From Gammaproteobacteria bacterium (GTDB lineage Bacteria; Pseudomonadota; Gammaproteobacteria; Pseudomonadales; JAUIKI01), in contig JAUIKI010000047.1 of assembly GCA_030430875.1 (NCBI GenBank), forward strand, positions 1 through 8,305: a stretch of DNA of 8,305 nucleotides, in the 5' to 3' direction. This document shows positions 1-6,657 of the stretch, piece by piece; the stretch's first letter is position 1, and each line of letters begins with the position of its first letter. The notes under the pieces were generated by a model. The model worked only from the letters and a program-made list of their open reading frames with translations. It was not told the origin of the DNA and did no database searches. The position numbers were made by a program, and so were the translations under genes.

Positions 1-2608
1 TTGCAACGCCCACGCTACGTGATGCGTCGGTCACATAAAGGGTTATATCATTTTGATATTGCGGTTGAATTTTCACAGCTGTGTGTGCTTTTGATGTGGT
101 TGCACCGCCAATCAACAATGGAATTTGGAAATTTAATCGCTGCATTTCTTTGGCGACATGCACCATTTCATCTAACGACGGAGTGATAAGTCCACTCAAC
201 CCAATAATGTCGACATTTTCTGCTTGAGCCGTCTGTAGGATTTTTTCACAAGACACCATCACACCTAAATCAATCACTTCATAACCATTGCATTGCAACA
301 CCACACCCACAATATTTTTACCAATATCGTGTACATCGCCTTTCACTGTTGCTAATAAAATTTTTCCTTTAGATTGCTGCTTTCGAGATTTTCCTGCTTC
401 AATAAACGGAATCAAATGAGCGACAGCTTGTTTCATAACTCGAGCACTCTTGACAACTTGAGGCAAAAACATTTTCCCTTCAGCAAACAAATCACCCACC
501 ACATTCATACCATCCATTAATGGCCCTTCAATGACATCTAGCGGATGTTTTGCTTGCAATCGTGCTTCTTCAGTATCATCTAAAATATTGGCAGTAATAC
601 CTTTCACTAATGAATGCGCCAAGCGTTCATTAACTGGCAATTGTCGCCACGCCAAGTCTTCAACAACTTTCACTGCACCATCACCATGATATTGACTGGA
701 AATTTCAAGCAATCGTTCAGTTGCATCATCACGACGATTCAACACAACATCTTCAACTCGCTCGCGCAAATCATCAGGAATATCAGCATAAATTGCCAGT
801 TGGCCTGCATTCACAATCCCCATACGTAGTCCTGCTTTAATCGCATGGTAAAGAAAAACTGCATGCATTGCTTCGCGCAGTGGATTATTGCCTCGAAATG
901 AAAATGACATATTACTCACGCCACCCGACGTTAACGCATATGGCAATTCAGATTTAATGTATTGACACGCTTGAATAAAATCAATCGCATAATTGTTATG
1001 CTCTTCAATACCGGTTGCAACCGCAAAAATATTGGGATCAAAAATAATATCTTCCGGTGGGAAATTCACTTTATTCACCAAGATCTCATAAGAGCGCTTA
1101 CAAATAGCGGCTTTTCGCTCAAATGAATCTGCTTGGCCGTCTTCATCAAAAGCCATCACAATCACAGCTGCACCGTATAACAGGCATAATTTTGCTTTTT
1201 CGATAAAATCTGCCTCGCCCTCTTTTAGACTAATTGAATTAACAATCGATTTACCTTGCGTGCACCGCAAACCTGTTTCAATAATCTCCCACTTTGATGA
1301 GTCGATCATAATCGGAACCCGAGCGATATCAGGCTCAGTCGCAATCAAGTTTAGAAAGACTTGCATTGCATTTTGTGAGTCCAACATACCTTCATCCATA
1401 TTAATATCGATAACTTGAGCACCTGATTCAACTTGCTGAAGTGCAACTTCAACTGCTGTTTCATAATCTTCTTCTTTGATTAATTTCGCAAAGCGAGCTG
1501 ATCCCGTGACATTTGTACGCTCTCCTACATTCACAAATAACGATTGATCATCGATAATAAAAGGTTCCAGACCACTTAACCGACAGGCTTTAGAAATCGT
1601 AGCAGGTTTACGTGGATTAATAGACGATAATTTCTCAACAATGGCTTCAATGTGTGCAGGCGTAGTTCCGCAACACCCTCCAATAATATTGATAAAGCCA
1701 CTATCAGCAAATTCAGCGATGGTATTTGCCATCGTTTCAGGCTCTTCATCATAACCACCAAACTCATTCGGCAAACCAGCATTAGGATGTAGACTGGTGA
1801 AAACATCAGTTTTTTGTGCGAGTGTTTCAATATACGGTCGCAGCTCTTTTGCACCCAACGCACAGTTCAAGCCAACACTCAATGGTTTGGCATGGGAAAC
1901 CGAATACCAAAAAGCTTCCGTTGTTTGACCTGATAACGTTCGTCCACTGGCATCGGTGATTGTCCCTGAAATCATAATAGGTATATCAAGCCCTTTTTCA
2001 AACAAGTATTGTTTTGCCGCAAAAATAGCGGCTTTGCAATTGAGCGTGTCAAATATTGTTTCAATCATTAAAATATCAACACCCCCATCAATTAAAGCGA
2101 TGGTTGCTTCTCGATAACTCTGAGCTAGTTCTTGGAATGTGACATTTCGAAAGCTGGGTTCATTAACATCAGGCGACAGTGATGCTGTTCGGTTTGTTGG
2201 TCCTAAAATTCCTGCAACAAATCGAGGTTTTTTGGGGTTTTTTTGCGTGAACTCGTCAGCAGCGTTTCTGGCAATTTTTGCTGACATAAAATTAATGTCA
2301 TAAACTGCTCTAACCAAATCATAATCTGCTTGAGAAATAGCATTTGCATTGAAAGTGTTTGTTTCAATGATATCTGCTCCTGCTGCTAAATAAGCCACAT
2401 GAATATCACGAATAATCTCAGGCTGAGTCAAGGTCAATAAATCATTATTTCCTTTTAAATCACAATGGAAATCAGCAAATTGTTGACCACGATAGTCTGC
2501 TTCTTCCAGAAAATACCCCTGAATCATAGTCCCCATAGCACCATCGAGAAATAAAATACGTTGATTTAAAGCATCTTTTAATAGGTTACTTGTTGTTTGT
2601 TTGGTCAT
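1..2608 (-). CDS. metH: Cobalamin-dependent methionine synthase, N-terminal part (cut by left edge)
   Basis: Cytosolic B12-dependent methionine synthase, which transfers the methyl group of 5-methyl-tetrahydrofolate through cob(I)alamin to homocysteine. The frame is open from ATG 2608-2606 to the window edge: 869 complete codons, against 1227 residues in E. coli MetH. The homocysteine-binding domain is about residues 1-330, with LDGAMGTM near the start. Its zinc ligands are Cys249 (in GLNCALGA) and Cys312/Cys313 (in GGCCGTTP). The pterin domain is about 355-620 and includes FVNVGERTNVTGSA and VPIMIDSSKW. The B12 cap is about 650-740, with EGPLMDGMNVVGDLF and KMFLPQVVKSARVMK. The B12-binding domain begins near 745, with the lower-axial ligand His760 in GDVHDIG and a downstream GLSGLITPS. 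The sequence leaves the window shortly after LLIGGATTSKAHTAVKI, so the AdoMet reactivation domain is not seen. The start is supported by an AGGAAA ribosome site and by alignment with the E. coli N-terminus. The gene is transcribed divergently from ndh. I see no frameshift. Confidence 0.97.
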   Translation of the reverse strand, partial: MTKQTTSNLLKDALNQRILFLDGAMGTMIQGYFLEEADYRGQQFADFHCDLKGNNDLLTLTQPEIIRDIHVAYLAAGADIIETNTFNANAISQADYDLVRAVYDINFMSAKIARNAADEFTQKNPKKPRFVAGILGPTNRTASLSPDVNEPSFRNVTFQELAQSYREATIALIDGGVDILMIETIFDTLNCKAAIFAAKQYLFEKGLDIPIMISGTITDASGRTLSGQTTEAFWYSVSHAKPLSVGLNCALGAKELRPYIETLAQKTDVFTSLHPNAGLPNEFGGYDEEPETMANTIAEFADSGFINIIGGCCGTTPAHIEAIVEKLSSINPRKPATISKACRLSGLEPFIIDDQSLFVNVGERTNVTGSARFAKLIKEEDYETAVEVALQQVESGAQVIDINMDEGMLDSQNAMQVFLNLIATEPDIARVPIMIDSSKWEIIETGLRCTQGKSIVNSISLKEGEADFIEKAKLCLLYGAAVIVMAFDEDGQADSFERKAAICKRSYEILVNKVNFPPEDIIFDPNIFAVATGIEEHNNYAIDFIQACQYIKSELPYALTSGGVSNMSFSFRGNNPLREAMHAVFLYHAIKAGLRMGIVNAGQLAIYADIPDDLRERVEDVVLNRRDDATERLLEISSQYHGDGAVKVVEDLAWRQLPVNERLAHSLVKGITANILDDTEEARLQAKHPLDVIEGPLMDGMNVVGDLFAEGKMFLPQVVKSARVMKQAVAHLIPFIEAGKSRKQQSKGKILLATVKGDVHDIGKNIVGVVLQCNGYEVIDLGVMVSCEKILQTAQAENVDIIGLSGLITPSLDEMVHVAKEMQRLNFQIPLLIGGATTSKAHTAVKIQPQYQNDITLYVTDASRSVGVA

Positions 2609-2612
2609 GATG

Positions 2613-2618
2613 TTTCCT
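2613..2618 (-). promoter_or_regulatory. Ribosome binding site of metH
   Basis: Read on the minus strand this is AGGAAA, four bases upstream of the metH ATG. It supports the chosen start over any internal one. Confidence 0.7.
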
Positions 2619-2632
2619 GTTTTGAGCCAAGT

Positions 2633-2661
2633 ATTTTAACAGAGAACTGATAAATCGATAA
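2633..2661 (-). promoter_or_regulatory. Candidate sigma70 promoter for metH
   Basis: On the minus strand, TTATCG (2661-2656) and TAAAAT (2638-2633) are separated by 17 bp. The -10 matches the consensus at five of six positions and the -35 at only three. It would start transcription near 2626 and give a leader of under 20 nt. No cobalamin riboswitch fits in such a leader. The call rests on motif matching alone. Confidence 0.4.
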
Positions 2662-2693
2662 CCATATTCAGAAACATAATTGCAACTTGAGAA

Positions 2694-2705
2694 TTTAGCG
2701 CTAAA
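2694..2705. repeat. Perfect 12-bp palindrome between metH and ndh
   Basis: TTTAGCGCTAAA is its own reverse complement and lies roughly midway between the two divergent genes, upstream of both candidate promoters. It could be a binding site for a dimeric regulator. It does not match the MetJ box or the MetR consensus, and I cannot assign a protein to it. Just to its right, TTAAAAT occurs twice as a direct repeat (2713-2719 and 2723-2729). Confidence 0.4.
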
Positions 2706-2737
2706 AAATAGCTTAAAATACGTTAAAATGGTTTACA

Positions 2738-2765
2738 TAGACAACTCATAGCTTGTCATTATAAT
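2738..2765 (+). promoter_or_regulatory. Candidate sigma70 promoter for ndh
   Basis: TAGACA (2738-2743, five of six matches to the -35 consensus) is followed after 16 bp by a perfect TATAAT (2760-2765). Transcription would begin near 2772 and leave a leader of about 65 nt before the ndh ATG. It is the best promoter match in the intergenic region. Confidence 0.55.
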
Positions 2766-2775
2766 AACGAGCTAT
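2748..2775. promoter_or_regulatory. Inverted repeat spanning the ndh -10 box (possible operator)
   Basis: Two 9-bp arms, ATAGCTTGT (2748-2756) and ACGAGCTAT (2767-2775), are reverse complements with one mismatch. They flank a 10-bp spacer that contains most of the TATAAT -10 element. A repressor bound here would occlude RNA polymerase. In E. coli ndh is repressed by FNR, but the FNR consensus (TTGAT-N4-ATCAA) is not present here, so any regulator would be a different one. The placement is observed; the operator role is inferred. Confidence 0.35.
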
Positions 2776-2836
2776 TTCATCAAACATTAACTACAATAGA
2801 TGGAAACATCCTCAAAATTCACAACGGCAAGATGCT

Positions 2837-4135
2837 ATGAAATTACACCAAATTGTAATTGTTGGCGGTGGCGCGGGTGGGCTTGAATTAGCGACTCGGC
2901 TTGGCCATAAATTGGGAAAAAAGCAACGTGCTAAAATCATTTTAGTTGATACAAAGCTCACACATATCTGGAAACCTCTGCTACACCAAGTTGCATCAGG
3001 GGCACTTAATCCTGCTGAAGATGAGATCAGCTATTTTGCGCACGCGAAAACCCATCATTTTGAATTTCAACTTGGCCACATGAGCGACATCAATCAAAAA
3101 AATAAAACAATTAAGCTCGATTCGATTATCGACCCAGAGGGAAAAGTTTGGACTGAGAGTCGTCACATTGCGTATGACACTTTAATTTTAGCTATTGGCA
3201 GTGTCTCGCATGATTTTGGTGTCGTTGGCGCTAAAGAGCATGCTTTATTCCTAGATAGCCGCGTTCAAGCAGATCGATTTCATCAAACGTTGATTTATCG
3301 TTATTTAAAATTACACTCAGAGGCAGCAGAAACTAAAAAATCGCTTAATATTGCGATTATTGGTGCCGGCGCAACCGGTGTTGAATTAGCAGCTGAACTC
3401 ATTCGCTCTTCTCAGCAACTAGCTTTCTATGGCCTTGATGATGTGCAATCTGATCAACTTGAAATCACTATCATTGAAGGCGCTAACCAGATTTTACCAG
3501 CACTTTCTGAACGAATCAGCCTTGCAGTCAAAAAACATTTAACTAAACTTGGCGTGACGCTACAAACAAATTGTGTCGTCAAAGAGGTTCAGAAAACTCA
3601 CATCATAACCCAAGATGACACAAAAATTTCGGCAGATATCACTGCTTGGACAGCAGGCGTCAAAGCGCCTGATTTTTTAAGCCGAATTACTGAACTTGAG
3701 ACTAATAAAATCAATCAGTTAATTGTCAAACCAACCCTACAAACCACTAAAAACTCAGATATTTTTGCGATAGGTGACTGTGCATTCTGCTTGCAAAAAA
3801 ATGGTAAGCCTGTACCACCCAGAGCACAAGCGGCTCATCAACAAGCATCCATGTTAGTTAAATCCATGCAAAAAAAAGTCAACGGAAAATCTCTTCCCAA
3901 CTTTCACTACCGTGACTACGGCTCGTTAATTTCTTTGAGTGAATTCAATGTGGTTGGAAACTTGATGAGCAATCTAACACCAAATTTACCCTTAGAAGGA
4001 AAGCTTGCAAAAGTTTTTTATGTATCACTCTATCGATTGCATCAAATCTCTCTTCATGGCGTATTCCAAACCATGATTTTAATAATTCGAGATTGGCTTG
4101 CTCATCGAACTAAGCCGCGATTAAAATTGCACTAA
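2837..4135 (+). CDS. ndh: Type II NADH:quinone oxidoreductase (NDH-2)
   Basis: Single-subunit, non-proton-pumping NADH dehydrogenase that passes electrons from NADH through FAD to the quinone pool at the inner face of the cytoplasmic membrane. The protein has 432 residues (E. coli Ndh has 434) and aligns along its whole length. The FAD-binding dinucleotide fold has GGGAGG at residues 10-15. The NADH-binding fold has GAGATG at 176-181 with an acidic residue, Glu214, at the end of the following strand region. The second FAD contact is AIGDCA around 311-316. The AQAAHQ segment at 330-335 matches the conserved quinone-site region. The C-terminal 45 residues, ending in RPRLKLH-like TKPRLKLH, form the amphipathic membrane-attachment region; there is no true transmembrane helix. 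The start is fixed by the fold beginning at residue 6, although the Shine-Dalgarno sequence is weak. It is divergent from metH, and no terminator hairpin is evident downstream. Confidence 0.96.
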   Translation: MKLHQIVIVGGGAGGLELATRLGHKLGKKQRAKIILVDTKLTHIWKPLLHQVASGALNPAEDEISYFAHAKTHHFEFQLGHMSDINQKNKTIKLDSIIDPEGKVWTESRHIAYDTLILAIGSVSHDFGVVGAKEHALFLDSRVQADRFHQTLIYRYLKLHSEAAETKKSLNIAIIGAGATGVELAAELIRSSQQLAFYGLDDVQSDQLEITIIEGANQILPALSERISLAVKKHLTKLGVTLQTNCVVKEVQKTHIITQDDTKISADITAWTAGVKAPDFLSRITELETNKINQLIVKPTLQTTKNSDIFAIGDCAFCLQKNGKPVPPRAQAAHQQASMLVKSMQKKVNGKSLPNFHYRDYGSLISLSEFNVVGNLMSNLTPNLPLEGKLAKVFYVSLYRLHQISLHGVFQTMILIIRDWLAHRTKPRLKLH

Positions 4136-4254
4136 AAACTGATTTCATCAAATCTAAAAGATAACTGGCTGCAATGAATACGAAATACTATCAACAAACA
4201 CACATACGAAGTCTAATTCATTGAGACCTTTGAAATAAAAGTCAATGGAAGAAA

Positions 4255-4587
4255 ATGGATACAACAAAAATTATCGCTCAATACTCTCAAAATTCTGAGT
4301 TACAGCAAGCAAAATTCCTTTCATACTTAGCGCACCAGATCACTGTTTTTGCTAGAGACACATATGAGGTTGGTGGAAATTCGTCATTAAACCCAGCTCG
4401 ATTACGAGGAAAAAATGAAATAATACACAGGATAACCGGACAACAATTTGCATTATTATCCAATCGGAGCAGTCGCTACCCTGATGACGTTTTTATAAAA
4501 ACTATCTTCGAAATAGCCGCTGCATGTAACATTGAAAACGATCTAAATTTAAGCATAACCAGTAGCTTTAATCATTGTGGAAACTGA
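4255..4587 (+). CDS. Uncharacterised 110-residue protein
   Basis: I do not recognise a named family with confidence. The ATG at 4255 is preceded by GGAAG at 4247-4251, a usable though close ribosome site. The overlapping ATG at 4245 is in another frame. The protein is predicted soluble: no signal peptide, no membrane segment, no metal-binding cysteine cluster (Cys91 and Cys108 only). Charged and polar residues are interspersed with short helical stretches. Residues 20-37 (KFLSYLAHQITVFARDTY) and 48-62 (ARLRGKNEIIHRITG) look helical. The middle, with LRGKNEIIHRITG and RYPDD, has the look of a conserved core, and I have a vague memory of similar small proteobacterial hypotheticals. It lies 119 bp after ndh on the same strand and could be co-transcribed or have its own promoter. 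The reading frame fills the gap between ndh and the convergent operon, and its normal composition argues that it is real. Confidence 0.65.
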   Translation: MDTTKIIAQYSQNSELQQAKFLSYLAHQITVFARDTYEVGGNSSLNPARLRGKNEIIHRITGQQFALLSNRSSRYPDDVFIKTIFEIAAACNIENDLNLSITSSFNHCGN

Positions 4588-4611
4588 CAGATTAAATGCG
4601 CCATAATTTGG

Positions 4612-4665
4612 GTTGATTTTATTAATGAACACATCTTCCATAAGGAATTTCTGATTAAGATCAAC
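4612..4665. repeat. Imperfect inverted repeat in the convergent gap
   Basis: GTTGATTTTA (4612-4621) can pair with TAAGATCAAC (4656-4665) with one G-U wobble in RNA. A small TTCC-ATAA-GGAA hairpin (4636-4647) nests inside. It lies between the convergent ends of the small hypothetical gene and the DUF3501 gene, where a bidirectional terminator would be expected. There is no U-tract directly after the stem on either strand, so terminator activity is only a guess. Confidence 0.25.
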
Positions 4666-4682
4666 AAACTAAAAAAGCACAA

Positions 4683-5276
4683 CTAAGCAATTACATCATC
4701 TAAATCTGCTGTTATTGACTCACGCACATCATCAGCCACATTGATTTCCACTTGATAGTGCTGATGATCAATACCCATCTTGAGACTGTCTCCTTGCTTC
4801 AATGCTGAAACCATCATTGATGACAATTCAAAACGTAAGAAATGAACGGTTGATGTTTTTTCACCATCTGCTCGCTCTAAATCTTCATCTGCGATAGCAT
4901 AAACTCGCACAAAATTATCAACTTGCACCCAAATTTTCTTCTCAATCCCCACTAACTCGTTAACTTTTTTTCGACGCTCATCAATATCAGAATATTCCAG
5001 CATAAAAGTGGCTTTCCAATTTCTTCCATCTGGAATTAATGGGTTATACGTATCTAATTCATCTTGTATACCCTGTGATTCAAAAATTTTTTCAATGCGT
5101 AACATTTCTTGAATTTGATACTGAATGGTTTTTTTATCCTCAAAACATAATCGAGCATTTTCACCCAGCATGACTTGTCTATGTTTTTTATATTGCATAA
5201 CATCATCACGAAACTGATGACGAGAGACTGCATAACTTTCTAAGGACAGCAAATCATTGTGCGTTAGTTTTTCCAT
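4683..5276 (-). CDS. DUF3501 family protein, last gene of the rubrerythrin operon
   Basis: A 197-residue protein of unknown function that I assign to DUF3501. The assignment rests on the N-terminal pattern (KKHRQVMLGENARLCFEDK at about 30-48, YQIQEMLRIEKI at 53-64, an acidic stretch, then YNPLIPDGRNWKATFMLEY at 77-95) and on the gene context. The C-terminal half, about 115-180, alternates hydrophobic and polar residues as in a beta-rich domain (VRVYAIADED, VHFLRFELSS, HYQVEINVAD). There is one cysteine (Cys44), no cofactor motif, no signal peptide and no membrane segment. An AGAGGAA ribosome site lies at 5283-5289 (minus strand), with normal spacing to the ATG. The gene starts 26 bp after the iron-sulfur oxidoreductase and is the third gene of the operon. 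The family commonly travels with these two partners, so a role in assembling, docking to or regulating them is inferred. No activity is known to me. Confidence 0.85.
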   Translation of the reverse strand: MEKLTHNDLLSLESYAVSRHQFRDDVMQYKKHRQVMLGENARLCFEDKKTIQYQIQEMLRIEKIFESQGIQDELDTYNPLIPDGRNWKATFMLEYSDIDERRKKVNELVGIEKKIWVQVDNFVRVYAIADEDLERADGEKTSTVHFLRFELSSMMVSALKQGDSLKMGIDHQHYQVEINVADDVRESITADLDDVIA

Positions 5277-5282
5277 AACTCG

Positions 5283-5289
5283 TTCCTCT
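5283..5289 (-). promoter_or_regulatory. Ribosome binding site of the DUF3501 gene
   Basis: AGAGGAA on the minus strand, six bases before the start codon. It is much stronger than the site of the preceding iron-sulfur gene and suggests independent, efficient translation of the third cistron. Confidence 0.65.
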
Positions 5290-5302
5290 TAGCCTATAAA
5301 TC

Positions 5303-6631
5303 TTACAGTCCATAAGCCATTCTTAGCAATGTCATTGGATGTTCAGCTTTATCAATACTTTTTGAAATTGAGGCAATGTGAGTTGCTGCCATGGGACAGT
5401 CACTTGCAAACACGTCTGGATTCAGCTGATCAACTTTGCGTGCCACTGCGCGACCAATTTTCACTGATTTTTCATGCGTTTCTTTACGAACCGCATAGGT
5501 GCCATCATGACCTGAACAACGCTCTTGTGCATGCACCTGCGTCTCAGGAATTAGGCTTAAAATATCACGCGTTTTCAAGCCAATATTCTGCACGCGAAGA
5601 TGACAAGCTACTTGATAACTCACATTACCAAGCCCTTGCTTGAAATCAGTTTTTAACTTGCCTTCTTTATGGTGCAAAAATAAATATTCAAACGGATCAT
5701 AAAATGCTGCCTTGACTTTCTGAACCTCAGTATCATTTGGAAACATCAACGGTAACTCTTGTTTAAACATTAACACGCAAGAAGGAATGGGTGCTATCAA
5801 ATCAAACCCTTGATCAATTAATTTTGATAGAACAGGGATATTAGTATCTTTAAATTTTTTAACCGTATCTAAGTCACCTAATTCTAATTTTGGCATACCA
5901 CAACAGGTTTCTTGTGGAACCAATTTCAACTGAATATCATTGTGCTCAAAAACCCTCAAAAAATCCTCACCTAATTCAGGACTGTTGTAATTTCCATAAC
6001 ACGTTGCAAACAAAGCAATTTTTTTAGCCTTAAATTCGAAAACACCAGGACTTACAATATGATTTTTCAAACGTTTACGCAGTGTTTTATGATGATATGT
6101 CGGCAGCTTTGCATCCTGATGCACACCAAAACCTGCAGCTAACACTTTCCGAAATGATTTAGTCTCATTTAACTTATTGACCAACACATTAACCACAGGA
6201 ATGCTGGCCAATTTGCCAACCGTATTGGTATTTGTCAGAGTTTTATCTCGAAAAGATGTATGATTTTTTTTGAAATTCACTGCTTTTGCACGCAACATCA
6301 AATGTGGGAAATCAATATTCCACTCATGTGGTGGTACATAAGGACATTTCGTCATAAAGCACATATCACACAAATAGCACTGATCCACTACTTTTTGGTA
6401 ATCCTTTTTAGCAACCCCATCAACTTCCAAAGTATCTGACTCATCAATTAAATCAAACAGTGTTGGAAATGACTCACAAAGATTGACGCATCGTCGGCAA
6501 CCATGACAAACATCAAAAACACGCTCAAGCTCAGCATCCAATGCTGATTGATCGTAAAACTCATCCGTCTCCCATTCAATTGAATGACGTGTTGGAGCTC
6601 CTAAGCTTCCTTCTTGTTTAGATTTATCCAT
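5303..6631 (-). CDS. GlpC/HdrD-like iron-sulfur oxidoreductase of the rubrerythrin operon
   Basis: A 442-residue electron-transfer protein combining a two-[4Fe-4S] ferredoxin-like N-terminus with cysteine-rich CCG (DUF224) domains, as in GlpC and heterodisulfide reductase subunit D. The first cluster motif is Cys42, Cys45, Cys48, Cys52. The second is Cys85, Cys88, Cys91, Cys96, followed by Pro; its last spacing is four residues instead of the usual three. The first CCG domain has Cys211, the Cys243-Cys244-Gly pair and Cys285. The second has Cys343, a changed Cys372-Ser373-Gly and Cys412. There is no flavin domain and no clear transmembrane helix, so the protein is probably cytosolic or peripheral and needs partners for electron input. 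It begins 26 bp after rubrerythrin and ends 26 bp before DUF3501. No good Shine-Dalgarno is seen before the ATG, yet the next Met is residue 91, beyond the first cluster, so this start stands. Electron donation to rubrerythrin is inferred from context. Confidence 0.9.
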   Translation of the reverse strand: MDKSKQEGSLGAPTRHSIEWETDEFYDQSALDAELERVFDVCHGCRRCVNLCESFPTLFDLIDESDTLEVDGVAKKDYQKVVDQCYLCDMCFMTKCPYVPPHEWNIDFPHLMLRAKAVNFKKNHTSFRDKTLTNTNTVGKLASIPVVNVLVNKLNETKSFRKVLAAGFGVHQDAKLPTYHHKTLRKRLKNHIVSPGVFEFKAKKIALFATCYGNYNSPELGEDFLRVFEHNDIQLKLVPQETCCGMPKLELGDLDTVKKFKDTNIPVLSKLIDQGFDLIAPIPSCVLMFKQELPLMFPNDTEVQKVKAAFYDPFEYLFLHHKEGKLKTDFKQGLGNVSYQVACHLRVQNIGLKTRDILSLIPETQVHAQERCSGHDGTYAVRKETHEKSVKIGRAVARKVDQLNPDVFASDCPMAATHIASISKSIDKAEHPMTLLRMAYGL

Positions 6632-6657
6632 AATATTTTACAGCTAAAAAACCAATC

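Noticed and set aside
1..186. Plus-strand open frame at the left edge
   Set aside because: It lies wholly opposite the B12-binding domain of metH, which reads cleanly on the other strand; its sequence looks like nothing.
614..829. Plus-strand 71-codon open frame
   Set aside because: It is antisense to the B12 cap region of metH and has no ribosome site or recognisable motif.
1576..1863. Minus-strand 95-codon open frame
   Set aside because: It is a shifted frame inside metH, covering the zinc-binding cysteines that are correctly encoded in the metH frame.
2748..2775. FNR site over the ndh promoter
   Set aside because: E. coli ndh is FNR-repressed, but the inverted repeat here (ATAGCT/AGCTAT) does not fit TTGAT-N4-ATCAA.
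2609..2836. Cobalamin or SAM riboswitch, or MetJ/MetR sites, controlling metH
   Set aside because: The predicted metH leader is very short, and no B12-box-like or SAM-riboswitch-like core, MetJ repeats (AGACGTCT) or TGAA-N5-TTCA site could be found on the minus strand.
4136..4254. Terminator between ndh and the small gene
   Set aside because: I looked for a hairpin followed by T residues and found none; the two genes may be co-transcribed.
5329..5643. Plus-strand 104-codon open frame
   Set aside because: It is antisense to the C-terminal part of the iron-sulfur oxidoreductase, which has conserved cysteine motifs in the other direction.
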